Shown: positions 17,571 through 27,208 of the stretch, in pieces
Numbering within the stretch: position 1 is the stretch's first letter
Layout: each line of letters opens with the position of its first letter
DNA from: CAZTVF01 sp964616985
Lineage (GTDB): Bacteria; Planctomycetota; Phycisphaerae; SM23-33
Length of the DNA stretch: 64,000 nt
NCBI GenBank assembly: GCA_964616985.1
Contig: CAZTVF010000010.1
Coordinates: 1 to 64,000, forward strand
Direction of reading: 5' to 3'
Program-made: the position numbers and the translations under genes
The notes under the pieces: model-generated
Seen by the model: the letters and a program-made list of their open reading frames with translations, nothing else
What the model was told of the DNA's origin: nothing
Databases searched by the model: none

Positions 17571-18938
17571 ATGGCCGACGCAATGCCAAATCCTCCGCCG
17601 CCAGACTGGGGCAAGCTGGACAAGCAGCACGTCTGGCACCCCTTCACGCCCATGCAGCCATGGCTGGCGAGCGACAACATTGTCATCGAGTCGGGCGAGG
17701 GATTCGAGCTTATCGACACGCGAGGCCGGCGGTTCATTGATGGCTTCTCCAGCCTGTGGTGCAACCTCCACGGCCATCGCGTCAAGGCCATCGACGACGC
17801 CATCGGCCGCCAGCTTGGACGCATCGCCCATAGCACGCTGCTGGGCTTCGCGTCGATCCCCTCGATCGAACTGGCCGAGCGGCTCGTGCGCCTCGCCCCG
17901 CCGGGTCTGACGAAGGCCTTCTTCAGCGACAGCGGCGCCACGGCCGTGGAGGTCGCGCTGAAGATGGCGTACCAGTACTACCAGAACATCGGCTGCCCGC
18001 GCAAACGCTTCATCGCGCTGCGCGAGGGCTACCACGGCGACACGATCGGCTCGGTCAGCGTGGGCGGTGTGGAAACCTTCCACCGCCTGTTCAGGCCGCT
18101 GCTGTTCGAGACCACGTTCGTGGATTCGCCCAACCCCTACCACCACCCCGCGGGCAACGGCGCCAGCGAGGCCGTGCTGGCGGAGATCGAAACCCTCCTC
18201 GCCCGCGCCGCCGATGAGTATTGCGCGGTCATCCTCGAGCCGCTCATCCAGGCCGCCGCCGGCATGTTCACGCACAGCCCGGCCTTTCTCCGCGCGCTGC
18301 GAGAGCTGACGCGCCGGCACGGCGTGCTGCTGATCGCCGATGAGGTCGCGACGGGCTTTTGCCGCACGGGAACGATGTTCGCCTGCGAGCAGGCCGCCAT
18401 CACGCCCGACCTCATGTGCCTGGGCAAAGGCCTCACGGGCGGTTACCTGCCGGTGGCGGCGACGCTGGCGACACAGGAAATCTTCGACGCGTTCCTGGGG
18501 CCGCGCCACGAGGGCAGGACCTTTTTCCACGGGCACACGTTCACCGGCAACGCCCTGGGCTGCGCCGCGGCCGTCGCCAGCATCGATCTCATCGCATCAG
18601 CGGGCCTGCTGGCCGCCCTGCCGGCCAAGATCGAGTTCATCCGCAGCTCGCTGGCCCCGCTGGCCGACCACCCGCACGTGGGCGATATCCGCCAGTGCGG
18701 CATGATGGTGGGGATCGAACTGATGGCCGACCGCGCCGCCCGGCGGGCCTTCGACCCGCGACTCCGCATCGGCGAGTCCGTCTGCCGCGCCGCCCTGGAG
18801 CGGGGCTTGATCATCCGCCCGCTGGATGACATCGTCGTGCTGATGCCCGCCCCGGCCATGGACGCCGCCACGCTGGCGCGTATGATGGCCGCCACGCTGG
18901 AAACCATTCATGACTACTTCCGCAACGCCGCCGTTTGA
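17571..18938 (+). CDS. bioA: Adenosylmethionine-8-amino-7-oxononanoate aminotransferase
   Basis: 455 residues. Class III aminotransferase of biotin synthesis, converting KAPA to DAPA with SAM as amino donor. The diagnostic BioA start QHVWHPFTPM is present, followed by LWCNLHGH, DSGATAVEVALKMAYQYY, LIADEVATGFCRTGTMFACE and the PLP lysine in CLGKGLTGGYLP (about Lys286), then FFHGHTFTGNALGCAAA. It lies 6 bp after the DUF62 gene and overlaps bioD by 29 bp. bioB and bioF are not in the window. No BirA-type operator was recognised. Confidence 0.95.
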   Translation: MADAMPNPPPPDWGKLDKQHVWHPFTPMQPWLASDNIVIESGEGFELIDTRGRRFIDGFSSLWCNLHGHRVKAIDDAIGRQLGRIAHSTLLGFASIPSIELAERLVRLAPPGLTKAFFSDSGATAVEVALKMAYQYYQNIGCPRKRFIALREGYHGDTIGSVSVGGVETFHRLFRPLLFETTFVDSPNPYHHPAGNGASEAVLAEIETLLARAADEYCAVILEPLIQAAAGMFTHSPAFLRALRELTRRHGVLLIADEVATGFCRTGTMFACEQAAITPDLMCLGKGLTGGYLPVAATLATQEIFDAFLGPRHEGRTFFHGHTFTGNALGCAAAVASIDLIASAGLLAALPAKIEFIRSSLAPLADHPHVGDIRQCGMMVGIELMADRAARRAFDPRLRIGESVCRAALERGLIIRPLDDIVVLMPAPAMDAATLARMMAATLETIHDYFRNAAV

Positions 18939-19728
18939 TTTCGATGTCTCGAAGTGGCCGCCGCTGCCCACGGGCCGCGGGCTCTTCATCACCGGCACCG
19001 ACACCGAAGTCGGAAAGACGATCGTCGCCGGCGGCATCGCGCAGCATCTCGCGCGGTCGGGCCGGCGCGTGGAGGTGCTCAAGCCCGTCGCCACCGGCTG
19101 CCGCCGCCAGCGCGGCGACCTCGTCAGCGAAGATGCCGAGTTCCTCGCCGGCAGTGCCGACTCGCGGCAGATGGTCTCGCAGGTCGCCCCCGTCCGCTAC
19201 GCGACCGCCGCCGCCCCCAACGTGGCCGCCGAACTCGAGCGGCGGCCGGTGGACCTCGATGCGATCTTCGACGCCTGGCGGCGCCTGGCGACGGACCGGA
19301 AGCTCGACGCCGTCATCGTCGAGGGCATCGGCGGGCTGCTGTGCCCCATCACCGACGATTTCTGGGTGGTGCACCTCGCCCGGCTGATGCGTCTGCCGGT
19401 CGTCATCGTCGCGCGGGCCAGCCTGGGCACGATCAACCACACGCTGCTGACGCTGCACGCGGCGCGGTCGGCGGGGCTGAACGTCGCGGGCGTCGTCATC
19501 AACCGCTACGTCGTCGATGTCAGCGTCAGCGGCAGCAACTCCCCTCTCCTGGGCGATCTGCAGGCGGCCATGATGAACAACATCACCCAGATCGAGAAGC
19601 GAGGCCGCGTGCGAATCCTCGCCACCTGCCCCGACGAGGCGGAAAATTCCGTGGCCAACGCGTGCATCGGACCCAATACTCAGTTCGCGATTTCGCAGGC
19701 CCCATGGGAGAAGATCATCTCCGCGTGA
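18910..19728 (+). CDS. bioD: Dethiobiotin synthase
   Basis: 272 residues. ATP-dependent ring closure of DAPA to dethiobiotin. The P-loop GTDTEVGKT is at residues 29-37, followed by VEVLKPVATGC (catalytic Lys), a DAVIVEGIGGLLCPI motif and ARASLGTINHTLLTLHAARS. The N-terminus is about 20 residues longer than usual (TTSATPPFDFDVSKWPPLPT); the start chosen overlaps bioA by 29 bp, and no closer ATG exists before the P-loop. The C-terminal part from about 225 is less typical. After the stop, CACAAAGG direct repeats occur in AT-richer DNA before the next gene. Confidence 0.93.
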   Translation: MTTSATPPFDFDVSKWPPLPTGRGLFITGTDTEVGKTIVAGGIAQHLARSGRRVEVLKPVATGCRRQRGDLVSEDAEFLAGSADSRQMVSQVAPVRYATAAAPNVAAELERRPVDLDAIFDAWRRLATDRKLDAVIVEGIGGLLCPITDDFWVVHLARLMRLPVVIVARASLGTINHTLLTLHAARSAGLNVAGVVINRYVVDVSVSGSNSPLLGDLQAAMMNNITQIEKRGRVRILATCPDEAENSVANACIGPNTQFAISQAPWEKIISA

Positions 19729-19828
19729 GGCAAAAGACTTCACCACAAAGGACATAAAGAACACAAAGGGAAGAGACAGAGTTCGTGATCTGTGGCCTTT
19801 GTGATTCAAAAAGAAAGAGGACGGAACG

Positions 19829-22318
19829 ATGAGTCAGCGGATCGATCTGAACGGCACGTGGGAGCTTCGGTGGTCCAGCGGCCAGCGCGGCGGGAGCATC
19901 CAACGTTCGTTCAATGGGGCCGACAGCGACCGTGCATTCGCCGCCACCGTGCCGGGTGAGGTCCACCTGGACATGATGAAGGCGGGGCTGATCGGCGACC
20001 CCGCGGTGGCGCTCAACGGCCTGGCCGCGCGGTGGGTGGAGGAGTTCCTCTGGTTCTATCGCCGCACGTTCACGGCCCCGGCCCTGGCGGAGGGCCACAG
20101 GGCGCTGCTGATGCTGGACGCCATCGACGGCGGCGCGATCGTGTACCTCAACGGCCACGAGGTCGGCCGCCACGCCAACGCGTTCCGCCCCTGCCGCATC
20201 GATGTCACCGACAAACTCATCGCCGGCGAGAACGTGCTGGCTATCCAGGCCGACAGCGGCCTGTACACCAACGCCGACAAGCCCGTCACCGCCTATTGGG
20301 CCAGCCCCGACCACCAACTTCTCCGCCGCGTCTGGCTGCGGCAGTGCCAGTCGGCGTTCGGCTGGGACTGGTCCGAGCGCCTGCTGAACGTGGGCCTGCG
20401 CGGCAACGTGTACCTCGAGATCTGCTCGGCGTTGCGGCTGGAGAACGTGGTCGCCGTGACGACGGTGACCGACGACCTCGCCCGCGGCGCGGCCCGTGTC
20501 CGCGTCTTCGCCGAGAACCTCACGAGCAAGCCCCTCGCTGTCACCGTCGCCGCCGAGTTGCGCGGCCCGGGCCTGGCCGTGCCCGTCACCGCCACCGCGA
20601 CGGCCGAGATCGCGCCCGGCGTGCAGGTTGTCGAGGTGACGCTGCCCGTCGAGCGGCCGCAGCTCTGGTGGCCGGCGGGCCACGGCGGGCAGCCGCTGTA
20701 CGAGGCGACCGCGACGCTGACGGCGGGCGGCAACGAGATCGGCCGCCGCACGCGGAGCGTGGGCTTCCGCCACGTTCGCGTGAACCAGTCGACCCACCCT
20801 CTCATGGGCAAGTACTTCATCATCGAGATCAACCGCAAGCCGATCTTCTGCAAGGGCGGCAACTTCGTCCCGGCCGACCCCATCACGGCCCGGCTGGACC
20901 GCGCCCGCTACGAGACGCTGGTGGACCGCGCGCTGGAGGCGAACTTCAACCTGCTTCGCGTCTGGGGCGGCGGGCTGTACGAGAGCGACGACCTGTACGA
21001 GATCTGCGACCGCCGCGGCGTGCTGCTGTGGCAGGAGTTCATCTTCGCCTGCGCGAAGTACCCGGGCAACGACGTGGCCTTCCACAACGAGGTCGTCGCC
21101 GAGGCGACCCACCAGGTGCGGCGGCTGGCGAGCCATCCGTCGCTGGTGGTGTGGTGCGGCAACAACGAGATGGAGTGGCAGACGTGCGAGGTGACGCACC
21201 AGAACGGCGCGGCCTACGCCGACTTCGGCATCTTCCACAAGGCCCTGCCCAGCATCGTGCAGTGGGAGGACGGCACGCGGTACTACCAGCCGAGCTCGCC
21301 CTATTCGCCCGACCTGGCCACGCCCAACGCCAACGAGGTGGGCGACCAGCACCCGTGGGACATCGGCTTCGCCGACAACGATTTCCGCAAGTATCGCCGC
21401 ATGGTCTGCCGCTTCCCCAACGAGGGCGGCATCATGGGGCCCGCGTCGCTGCCGACCGTCCGTGCGTGCATGCCGCCCGACCAGCAGCGCGTGAACAGCT
21501 TCGCGTGGGAGATGCACGACAACGGCATCGCCACCTGGGGCAACGCCCGCCACACGGACGGCCAGACGATGCTCTGGCTGGGCAAGGACATCGCGAAGAT
21601 GCCGCTCGAGGAATACGTGTACTGGTCAGGCATCATCCAGGGCGAAGGCATCGCCGAATACGTCCGCAACTTCCGCCGCCGCATGTTCGACTGCGCCTCG
21701 GCCATCTTCTGGATGTACAACGACTGCTGGCCGATGGTCCGCAGCTGGACCATCGTCGACTACTTCCTCCGCCGCACGCCCGCGTTCTGGCCGGTCCGGC
21801 GGGCAATGGCGCCGGTGACGGTGGCCGTCGTGATGGAAGAGGGCAATGTGAAGGTCTTCGGCGTCAACGAGGGCGGCCCGTGGCAAGGGCAGCTGCGTTT
21901 CGGCCTGTTCGCCCTGGCCGGCGACATGCCGATGGACCGCACGCAGGACGTCACGCTGCCGGCCAACGCATCGACGCTGCTGGCTGAGTTTGATGAGTCC
22001 GAGCTCACCGGCCGCGACAAAACGCACGGCGCGTTCGCGCTGCTCGTGCAGGGCGGCCGCACGGTCGCGCAGGACAAGCTCTTCCTGCCCTTCTGGAAGG
22101 AGATGACCTGGCCCGCCGCCTCGGTCACCGTTCGCCGCGACGGCGACAAGGCCATCTTCGAGAGCAAGACCTTCGCCTTCCGCGTGTGCCTCGATCTCGA
22201 CGGCGAGCGTGCCCTACCCGACAACTTCTTCGACATCCTCCCCGGCGTGCCCGTCATTCTGGACTGGCCCGACGCCCTGGGCGAGCCCAAGGTCCTGCGC
22301 GTCGGCAACCTTGCCTGA
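19829..22318 (+). CDS. Glycoside hydrolase family 2, beta-mannosidase-like
   Basis: 829 residues, without signal peptide, so probably cytoplasmic. The ATG follows GAGG. The GH2 sandwich domain is followed by KGGNFVPADPI and LLRVWGGGLYESDDLYEICDRRG, the beta-mannosidase form of the catalytic barrel. The acid/base lies in WCGNNEMEW (Glu about 447). Further on, QGEGIAEYVRNFRR and FWMYNDCWPMVRSWTIVDYF are typical of GH2 mannosidases; the nucleophile is probably the Glu of the QGEGI region, which I cannot fix without alignment. It opens a plus-strand carbohydrate cluster extending to 28048. The likely job is release of terminal beta-mannose from imported oligosaccharides. Confidence 0.9.
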   Translation: MSQRIDLNGTWELRWSSGQRGGSIQRSFNGADSDRAFAATVPGEVHLDMMKAGLIGDPAVALNGLAARWVEEFLWFYRRTFTAPALAEGHRALLMLDAIDGGAIVYLNGHEVGRHANAFRPCRIDVTDKLIAGENVLAIQADSGLYTNADKPVTAYWASPDHQLLRRVWLRQCQSAFGWDWSERLLNVGLRGNVYLEICSALRLENVVAVTTVTDDLARGAARVRVFAENLTSKPLAVTVAAELRGPGLAVPVTATATAEIAPGVQVVEVTLPVERPQLWWPAGHGGQPLYEATATLTAGGNEIGRRTRSVGFRHVRVNQSTHPLMGKYFIIEINRKPIFCKGGNFVPADPITARLDRARYETLVDRALEANFNLLRVWGGGLYESDDLYEICDRRGVLLWQEFIFACAKYPGNDVAFHNEVVAEATHQVRRLASHPSLVVWCGNNEMEWQTCEVTHQNGAAYADFGIFHKALPSIVQWEDGTRYYQPSSPYSPDLATPNANEVGDQHPWDIGFADNDFRKYRRMVCRFPNEGGIMGPASLPTVRACMPPDQQRVNSFAWEMHDNGIATWGNARHTDGQTMLWLGKDIAKMPLEEYVYWSGIIQGEGIAEYVRNFRRRMFDCASAIFWMYNDCWPMVRSWTIVDYFLRRTPAFWPVRRAMAPVTVAVVMEEGNVKVFGVNEGGPWQGQLRFGLFALAGDMPMDRTQDVTLPANASTLLAEFDESELTGRDKTHGAFALLVQGGRTVAQDKLFLPFWKEMTWPAASVTVRRDGDKAIFESKTFAFRVCLDLDGERALPDNFFDILPGVPVILDWPDALGEPKVLRVGNLA

Positions 22319-22366
22319 GGCAGAAGCGAACGATGAACAATCCCCTCGAATATGAAGGAGCAGATC

Positions 22367-23977
22367 ATGGCTGAACTGACCGCGGCGGAGCTGGCGTATC
22401 AGAACAAGCACCTCAAGACGCAGGAGGCGCGGCTGAAGTGGTGGCAGGAGGCGCGATTCGGCATGTTCGTGCACTGGGGGCTGTACTCGCAGCTTCAGCG
22501 GCACGAGTGGGTGATGAACTACGAACGCATCCCGGTGGCCGAGTATGACAAGCTCGCCGACACGTGGAAGCCCAGGCCCGGCGCGCCCCGCCAGTGGGCC
22601 AGGCTCGCCCGCGACGCGGGCATGAAGTACATGGTCCTGACCACCAAGCACCACGAAGGGTTCCTCCTGTGGGACTCCAAGATGTCCGACTTCAACGCCG
22701 TCCAGCGCGGCCCCGGGCGCGACCTGGTGGCCGAGTACGTGGCCGCCGCCCGTGAATTCGGCCTCAAGGTCGGCTTCTACTACTCGCTGATGGACTGGCG
22801 CCACCCCGATGGCGCCCGCTGCGCCAGCGATGAAGACGCCCGCCGTCGTTTCTGCGACTACACCTACGGCTGCGTTCGCGAACTGATGGCCAACTACGGC
22901 AAGATCGACATCCTGTGGTATGACGTCTCCTGGCCGCTGGCCACGTCGCAGGCGTGGGAGAGCGCCAAGCTCAACGCTATGGCCCGCAAGCTCCAGCCGC
23001 ACATCCTCATCAACAACCGATCGCAGCTGGACGAAGATTTCGGCACGCCCGAAGAACACATCAAGGCCGAGCGCCCCGGCCGCGCGTGGGAAGCGTGCAT
23101 GACGTTCAACGGCTCGTGGGGCTACCAGCCCGCCCCGCCGGAGGACTGGCACAGCGTGCGGGCAATCCTGAACATGCTGCGCACCTGCGCCGCCGGCGGC
23201 GGAAACCTGCTGCTGAACATCGGCCCCAAGGCTGACGGCAGCGTGCCGGCCGAGGCCACCGAACGCCTCACCGCGACCGGCCGCTGGCTCAAGAGGTACG
23301 GCGAGGCCATCTACGGGCGCGTGGATCGCGTCGAGGGCCTCGGCGCCCTGCCGACCGGCGCGTGGAGCCGCAAGAAGGACACCTATTACTACTGGTGCAC
23401 CCGCTGGCCGGGAAGCGAACTGCACGTGGGCGGGCTGACGACGAGGCTCTCTCGCGCGCGGCTGTACGGCACGAAAAAGGACCTGCCCTTCGAGCAGACG
23501 GGCAACCGCCTGGTCATCCGCGGCCTGCCGCCCGAATGCCCCGACAAGATCGCACACGTGGCGATGATCGAAATGAAGTTCCGCGCGACGCCCTGGCAGG
23601 ACCTCAGCCTCGGCGGCGGCGCGTCGAGCATGCTGGACCAACTCGCGGCGTTCGGCACCAAGTGGCACAGCCCGCACGTCGACCGCTGGCAGGTGTCCAA
23701 GCTCCTGCCTCTCAAGGGCGATGACGTGGCCGCGGCCGGGCCGGTGAAGCTGTCGCAGCCGGTGGACTGGCAGACCGTGCACGCCCAGAGCTACCCGGCG
23801 GGCTTCGTGAACATCCACGAGCGGGCCGGCGAGGGCGACGGCGTGATCTACCTCGCCAACCGTTTCCGCGTCGCCAGGGGCGGTACGTGGATCGTGCAAC
23901 TCGGCCACGACGGCGGGGCCAAGCTGTTCGTCAACGGCAAGGCCGTCTTCGCCCAGCCGCAGCGCCGCAACCCCTGA
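22367..23977 (+). pseudogene. GH29 alpha-L-fucosidase, interrupted by an in-frame TGA
   Basis: 536 residues before the stop. ATG at 22367 follows AAGGAG at 6 nt; the ATG at 22352 is upstream of that site and less likely. GH29 features: ARFGMFVHWGLYS, MVLTTKHHEGFLLWDS, the nucleophile region IDILWYDVSW, and a GGGNLLLNIGP motif. A beta-sandwich follows, then a further beta domain that is cut at TGA (23975-23977) in the middle of a strand-rich module; the same frame continues immediately as a 55-residue tail (23978-24145). The catalytic part is complete, so activity may survive. No signal peptide. This may be a real nonsense mutation, a sequencing error or a split gene. Confidence 0.8.
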
Positions 23978-24145
23978 ATGCCCGGCCGCTCGAAGGCGAC
24001 GATCACCCTGCCCCGCGGCCTGCACGAGATCACAGTGGCGCTCGATACCGACAAGGGCTTCGGCTGGGGCATCTTCTTCTGCTTTGAGGTGCCCAAGGAA
24101 GCCCGCAAAGGCCGCAACCCCGTGTTCCCCGTGGCGCAGGCGTAA
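23978..24145 (+). pseudogene. C-terminal tail of the interrupted fucosidase
   Basis: 55 residues in the same frame as the fucosidase, starting at an ATG that directly follows its TGA. It contains RSKATITLPRGLHEITVALD and GFGWGIFFCFEVPKE, which complete the beta-sandwich module broken off at LFVNGKAVFAQ upstream. No ribosome site precedes the ATG; translation would need reinitiation at TGAATG or readthrough. An AAAAGGAG site for the next gene lies just beyond the TAA. Confidence 0.7.
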
Positions 24146-24160
24146 CCCAAAAGGAGAGCG

Positions 24161-26005
24161 ATGATGCCCGAGTCCGTAAAGATGCCCGACGGCGAGTTTG
24201 CGTTCTGGGACGACCAGACGAAGTACGCCCGTGTCTACCACGTCGCGCAGACGCCGCAGGCGTCCGACGAAAACGATGGCGGCGAGGCGCGGCCTTTCCG
24301 CACGGTCGGCCGCGCGGCGGCGGTGCTGCAGGGCGGCGAGAAGGTGATCATCCACCGTGGCGTGTATCGCGAGCGCATCGCCCCCGCACGCGGCGGCGAC
24401 GGCCCCGGCCGCATGATCGCCTACGAGGCGGCGGCGGGCGAAGAGGTCGTGGTCAAAGGCTCCCGCCTGTGGCGCCTCAAGCCCGTGCCCAGCGAAGGCT
24501 GGAACATGCCCAAGCCCACCGGCCCGGTCTACATGGCCGACATGCCGGCGGAATGGTTCAGTGCCGCCTCCGAAGGCCGCCCCTACAACCCCTTCGCCAT
24601 GACCAGCGTCTTCGCGCACCTGTGTGAGTTCTGCAAGGACTGGTCGCGAAAGGAACTCGAGGGCTTCCAGTTGCGGCGAGGCACGATCTTCGCCGGCGGG
24701 CGGCCGCTGACGCAGGTGCTGCACCCGCGAGAGCTCGCCGCGCGCGACGGCGTGTTCTGGGTGGAAGACCCCGGCCTGCGGATCCACTTCCGCCTGGCCG
24801 GCGACGCCGACCCGCTGGAGACGGAACTCGAGGTCACGGTGCAGGAGCAGGTCTTTGCGCCGATGCTCCGCGGCCTGGGGTATATCCGCGTCAGCGGCAT
24901 CGCCTTCGAGCACTGCGCCGATGGCGTGCCCGTGCCTCAGCGGGCGATGCTCAGCACGGCCCGCGGCCATCACTGGATCATCGAGGACTGCTGCGCCCGT
25001 CACGCCAACGCCGTCGGCATCGACATCGGCAACGAGGATTGGCGGGCGTCGGCCCCGGCCATCAAGGGCGGGCACATCGTGCGGCGCAACCGCATCAGCC
25101 ATTGCGGCGTATGCGGCCTGGCCGGCGTGGCGCACGTGGACGGCTCGCTGATCGAGGACAACGTCATCGAGCACATCGGCGGGCGGTTCAGCGAGCGGCT
25201 GTGGGAGTCGGCCGGCTGCAAGCTGCACATCGCCAAGGGCGTGCTCATCCGCCGCAACGTCTTCCGCCATACGCGCGACGCCAGCGGCCTGTGGCTGGAC
25301 TACCTCAACGAGGGCTGCCGCGTGAGCGGCAACGTCTTCGCGGACATCGAGACGATCCTGTCCGCGGTGTACCTGGAGGTCTCGCACGCGACGAACTGGA
25401 TCGACGGCAATTTCCTCTGGGACGTCCGCGCCCCCGGCGCCACCGCCCCCAACCCTCCCGGCGTGTTCGGCGCCATGGGCATCAGTGCCGATACGGGCGA
25501 GGGCGCACTGGCCGCCAACAACTTCTTCGGCCACGTGCGGCACGGGTACGCGATGGGCTTCAGCCTCAACCAGCGAGACCGCATGGTGGGCAACCGCAAC
25601 GGCCTGTGCCGTCGCAACGGAGCCTATGGCAACGTCGTCGCCGCCTGCCCGCGGCGCGTGCTGTTTGCCCAGCCGGCGGAGAACCGCGCCGACGGCAACG
25701 TCTACGACGCCGCCGACCGCGCGGGCTCGTTCTATGTCGCCGCCCCCACCGCCCACGCGCTGGACCTCGAAGCGTGGCGCGAGTTCTTCGGCCTCGACGC
25801 CGCCGGCAGCGAGATCGAAATCACGGCCGATTTCGCCGTCGAGACGCTGACCCTTCGCATCTCGGCCAAGGGGGCGGCTGGGCAGGTTGCCGCCGCGAGC
25901 GCCTCGCCGCTTTCCTACCCCGCCGCCGGCCCCTTCACGAAGGCGCAGTGGGAACGGATACTGAGCAGCGGCCTGGAACTGCAACTGCCGCTGCGTACTC
26001 AATGA
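24161..26005 (+). CDS. Right-handed parallel beta-helix (pectate-lyase-like) protein
   Basis: 614 residues. AAAAGGAG precedes two adjacent ATG codons. The N-terminus has the typical entry DENDGGEARPFRTVGRAAAV and GEKVIIHRGVYRERI, and the middle is made of short repeated coils such as HVDGSLIEDNVIEHIGG, LIRRNVFRHTRDASG and CRVSGNVFADIE. No signal peptide is visible, which is unusual for a pectinase-like protein. The sequence identifies the fold, not the substrate. It lies between the fucosidase and a UroD-like gene, separated from the latter by only 14 bp, so a role in the same sugar pathway is likely. Confidence 0.85.
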   Translation: MMPESVKMPDGEFAFWDDQTKYARVYHVAQTPQASDENDGGEARPFRTVGRAAAVLQGGEKVIIHRGVYRERIAPARGGDGPGRMIAYEAAAGEEVVVKGSRLWRLKPVPSEGWNMPKPTGPVYMADMPAEWFSAASEGRPYNPFAMTSVFAHLCEFCKDWSRKELEGFQLRRGTIFAGGRPLTQVLHPRELAARDGVFWVEDPGLRIHFRLAGDADPLETELEVTVQEQVFAPMLRGLGYIRVSGIAFEHCADGVPVPQRAMLSTARGHHWIIEDCCARHANAVGIDIGNEDWRASAPAIKGGHIVRRNRISHCGVCGLAGVAHVDGSLIEDNVIEHIGGRFSERLWESAGCKLHIAKGVLIRRNVFRHTRDASGLWLDYLNEGCRVSGNVFADIETILSAVYLEVSHATNWIDGNFLWDVRAPGATAPNPPGVFGAMGISADTGEGALAANNFFGHVRHGYAMGFSLNQRDRMVGNRNGLCRRNGAYGNVVAACPRRVLFAQPAENRADGNVYDAADRAGSFYVAAPTAHALDLEAWREFFGLDAAGSEIEITADFAVETLTLRISAKGAAGQVAAASASPLSYPAAGPFTKAQWERILSSGLELQLPLRTQ

Positions 26006-26019
26006 CTACAGGAGTGAAC

Positions 26020-27099
26020 ATGACGAACAAGGAACGCTTTCTTCGGACGATGCGGTACGAGCCTGTCGACCGCCGCCCTCTGTACCTGGTGCACCCATGG
26101 AGTTTCACCATGGATCGCTGGCACGCCGAAGGCCTGCCGCGTGGCGTCGATCTGAACAAGTTCCTCGGCGTCGATCCGCTGAAGATCAACAACGTCAGCT
26201 GCAACACCTGGCTGCACCCCGCCTACGAGCCCCGCGTGCTGCGCGAGGATAAGGAGTTCATCTACAAGCAGGACGAGTACGGCCGCACCGCGCGGTACTT
26301 CAAGGACCACGATTCGATGCCCGAGTGGGTCGAGTTCCCCGTGAAGACGCCCGAGGACCTGCGCCGCGTTATGAACGAGCACTACCGCATCGACGATCTC
26401 AACGAGCGATTCGCCCCCGATTGGGAGGCCCGCACCGTGGCGGCCGGCAAAACGGACAACGTGGTGCTTATCGACGGCGGCTGCTATTACTGGACGCTGC
26501 GGTCGCTGTCGGGCGTGGAGCAGGCAAGCTACCTGCTGTATGACGCGTATGAGACGGTCGATGAGCTGTTCGAACGTTACTTCACCGTCGTGATGGAAGG
26601 CCTTCGCCGCGCGGTGAAGCTGGTGAAGATCGACTGCATCGGCTTTGGCGAGGATATCGCCTACAAGAACGGCCCGCTGATGGCGCCGGAGATGTTCCGC
26701 CATCTGATCCTGCCACGCTACCGCAAGCTGATGAACTTCGCCCACGAGCACGGCATCGACCTGACGTGGTACGACAGCGACGGCGACGTGCGGCTGCTGA
26801 TCCCGGATCACCTGTCGGTGGGCATCAACTCGATCGCCCCCACCGAGGTGGCGGCCGGCATGCTGCCGGTGGAACTCCGCAACCAGTTCGGGCGCGAGCT
26901 GCGGATCATCGGCGGCATCGACAAGCGCGAGGTCGCCCGCGGCCGCGACGGCATCGATGGCGAGATCCGCCGCAACATGTCGCTGATCCGCGAGGGCGGC
27001 TTCATCCCGGCGATCGATCACAGCGTGCCCAGCGACGTGTCGTTCGATACCTATCGGTATTACATCGACGCGATGCAGAAGGCCCTGGCGAGTGTGTAG
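26020..27099 (+). CDS. Uroporphyrinogen decarboxylase-family methyltransferase-like protein
   Basis: 359 residues. ATG at 26020 with AGGAG 5 nt upstream; it starts MTNKERFLRTMRYEPVDRRP, the usual beginning of the UroD-like group. Conserved barrel motifs follow: GFGEDIAYKNGPLMAPEMF, LPRYRKLMNFAHEHG, a VGINSIAPTEVAAGM segment, IIGGIDKREVARG and GFIPAIDHSVPSDVSF. It does not look like heme-pathway HemE; the clade contains cobamide-dependent methyltransferases such as MtaA and CmuA. The HxCx(n)C zinc site of MtaA is not evident. In this cluster a demethylating or sugar-related role is possible. A paired hairpin follows the stop at once. Confidence 0.85.
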   Translation: MTNKERFLRTMRYEPVDRRPLYLVHPWSFTMDRWHAEGLPRGVDLNKFLGVDPLKINNVSCNTWLHPAYEPRVLREDKEFIYKQDEYGRTARYFKDHDSMPEWVEFPVKTPEDLRRVMNEHYRIDDLNERFAPDWEARTVAAGKTDNVVLIDGGCYYWTLRSLSGVEQASYLLYDAYETVDELFERYFTVVMEGLRRAVKLVKIDCIGFGEDIAYKNGPLMAPEMFRHLILPRYRKLMNFAHEHGIDLTWYDSDGDVRLLIPDHLSVGINSIAPTEVAAGMLPVELRNQFGRELRIIGGIDKREVARGRDGIDGEIRRNMSLIREGGFIPAIDHSVPSDVSFDTYRYYIDAMQKALASV

Positions 27100-27104
27100 T
27101 CACG

Positions 27105-27174
27105 AAGGGTGGCGGCCTTCCCAGGCCGCCACCTCCGGCGGCTGTGGCGGCGACCTGGGAAGGCCGCCACCCTT
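27105..27174. repeat. Paired REP-like hairpin, GGTGGCGGCC family
   Basis: The best-preserved pair in the window: a GGTGGCGGCC-containing arm from 27107, a short GC-rich spacer, and an inverted arm ending at 27172, with flanking AA/TT extending the symmetry. The arms match over about 21 bp. It begins 6 bp after the UroD-like stop and may act as a terminator or mRNA stabiliser between two co-directional genes. Confidence 0.82.
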
Positions 27175-27208
27175 TGGAACGCACAGTTTGAGGACAAGGA
27201 GAACTCGC

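Noticed and set aside
23975..23977. Selenocysteine at the fucosidase TGA
   Set aside because: No SECIS-like hairpin with a suitable loop is visible directly after the TGA, and the position lies in a carbohydrate-binding sandwich, not a redox site. Mutation, error or gene split are simpler.
22214..26002. Very long minus-strand open frame (1262 codons) opposite the fucosidase, beta-helix and GH2 end
   Set aside because: Its product is Arg/His/Gly/Ala-rich low-complexity sequence without motifs, and the plus strand encodes clear enzyme families. It is a by-product of high GC and codon bias.
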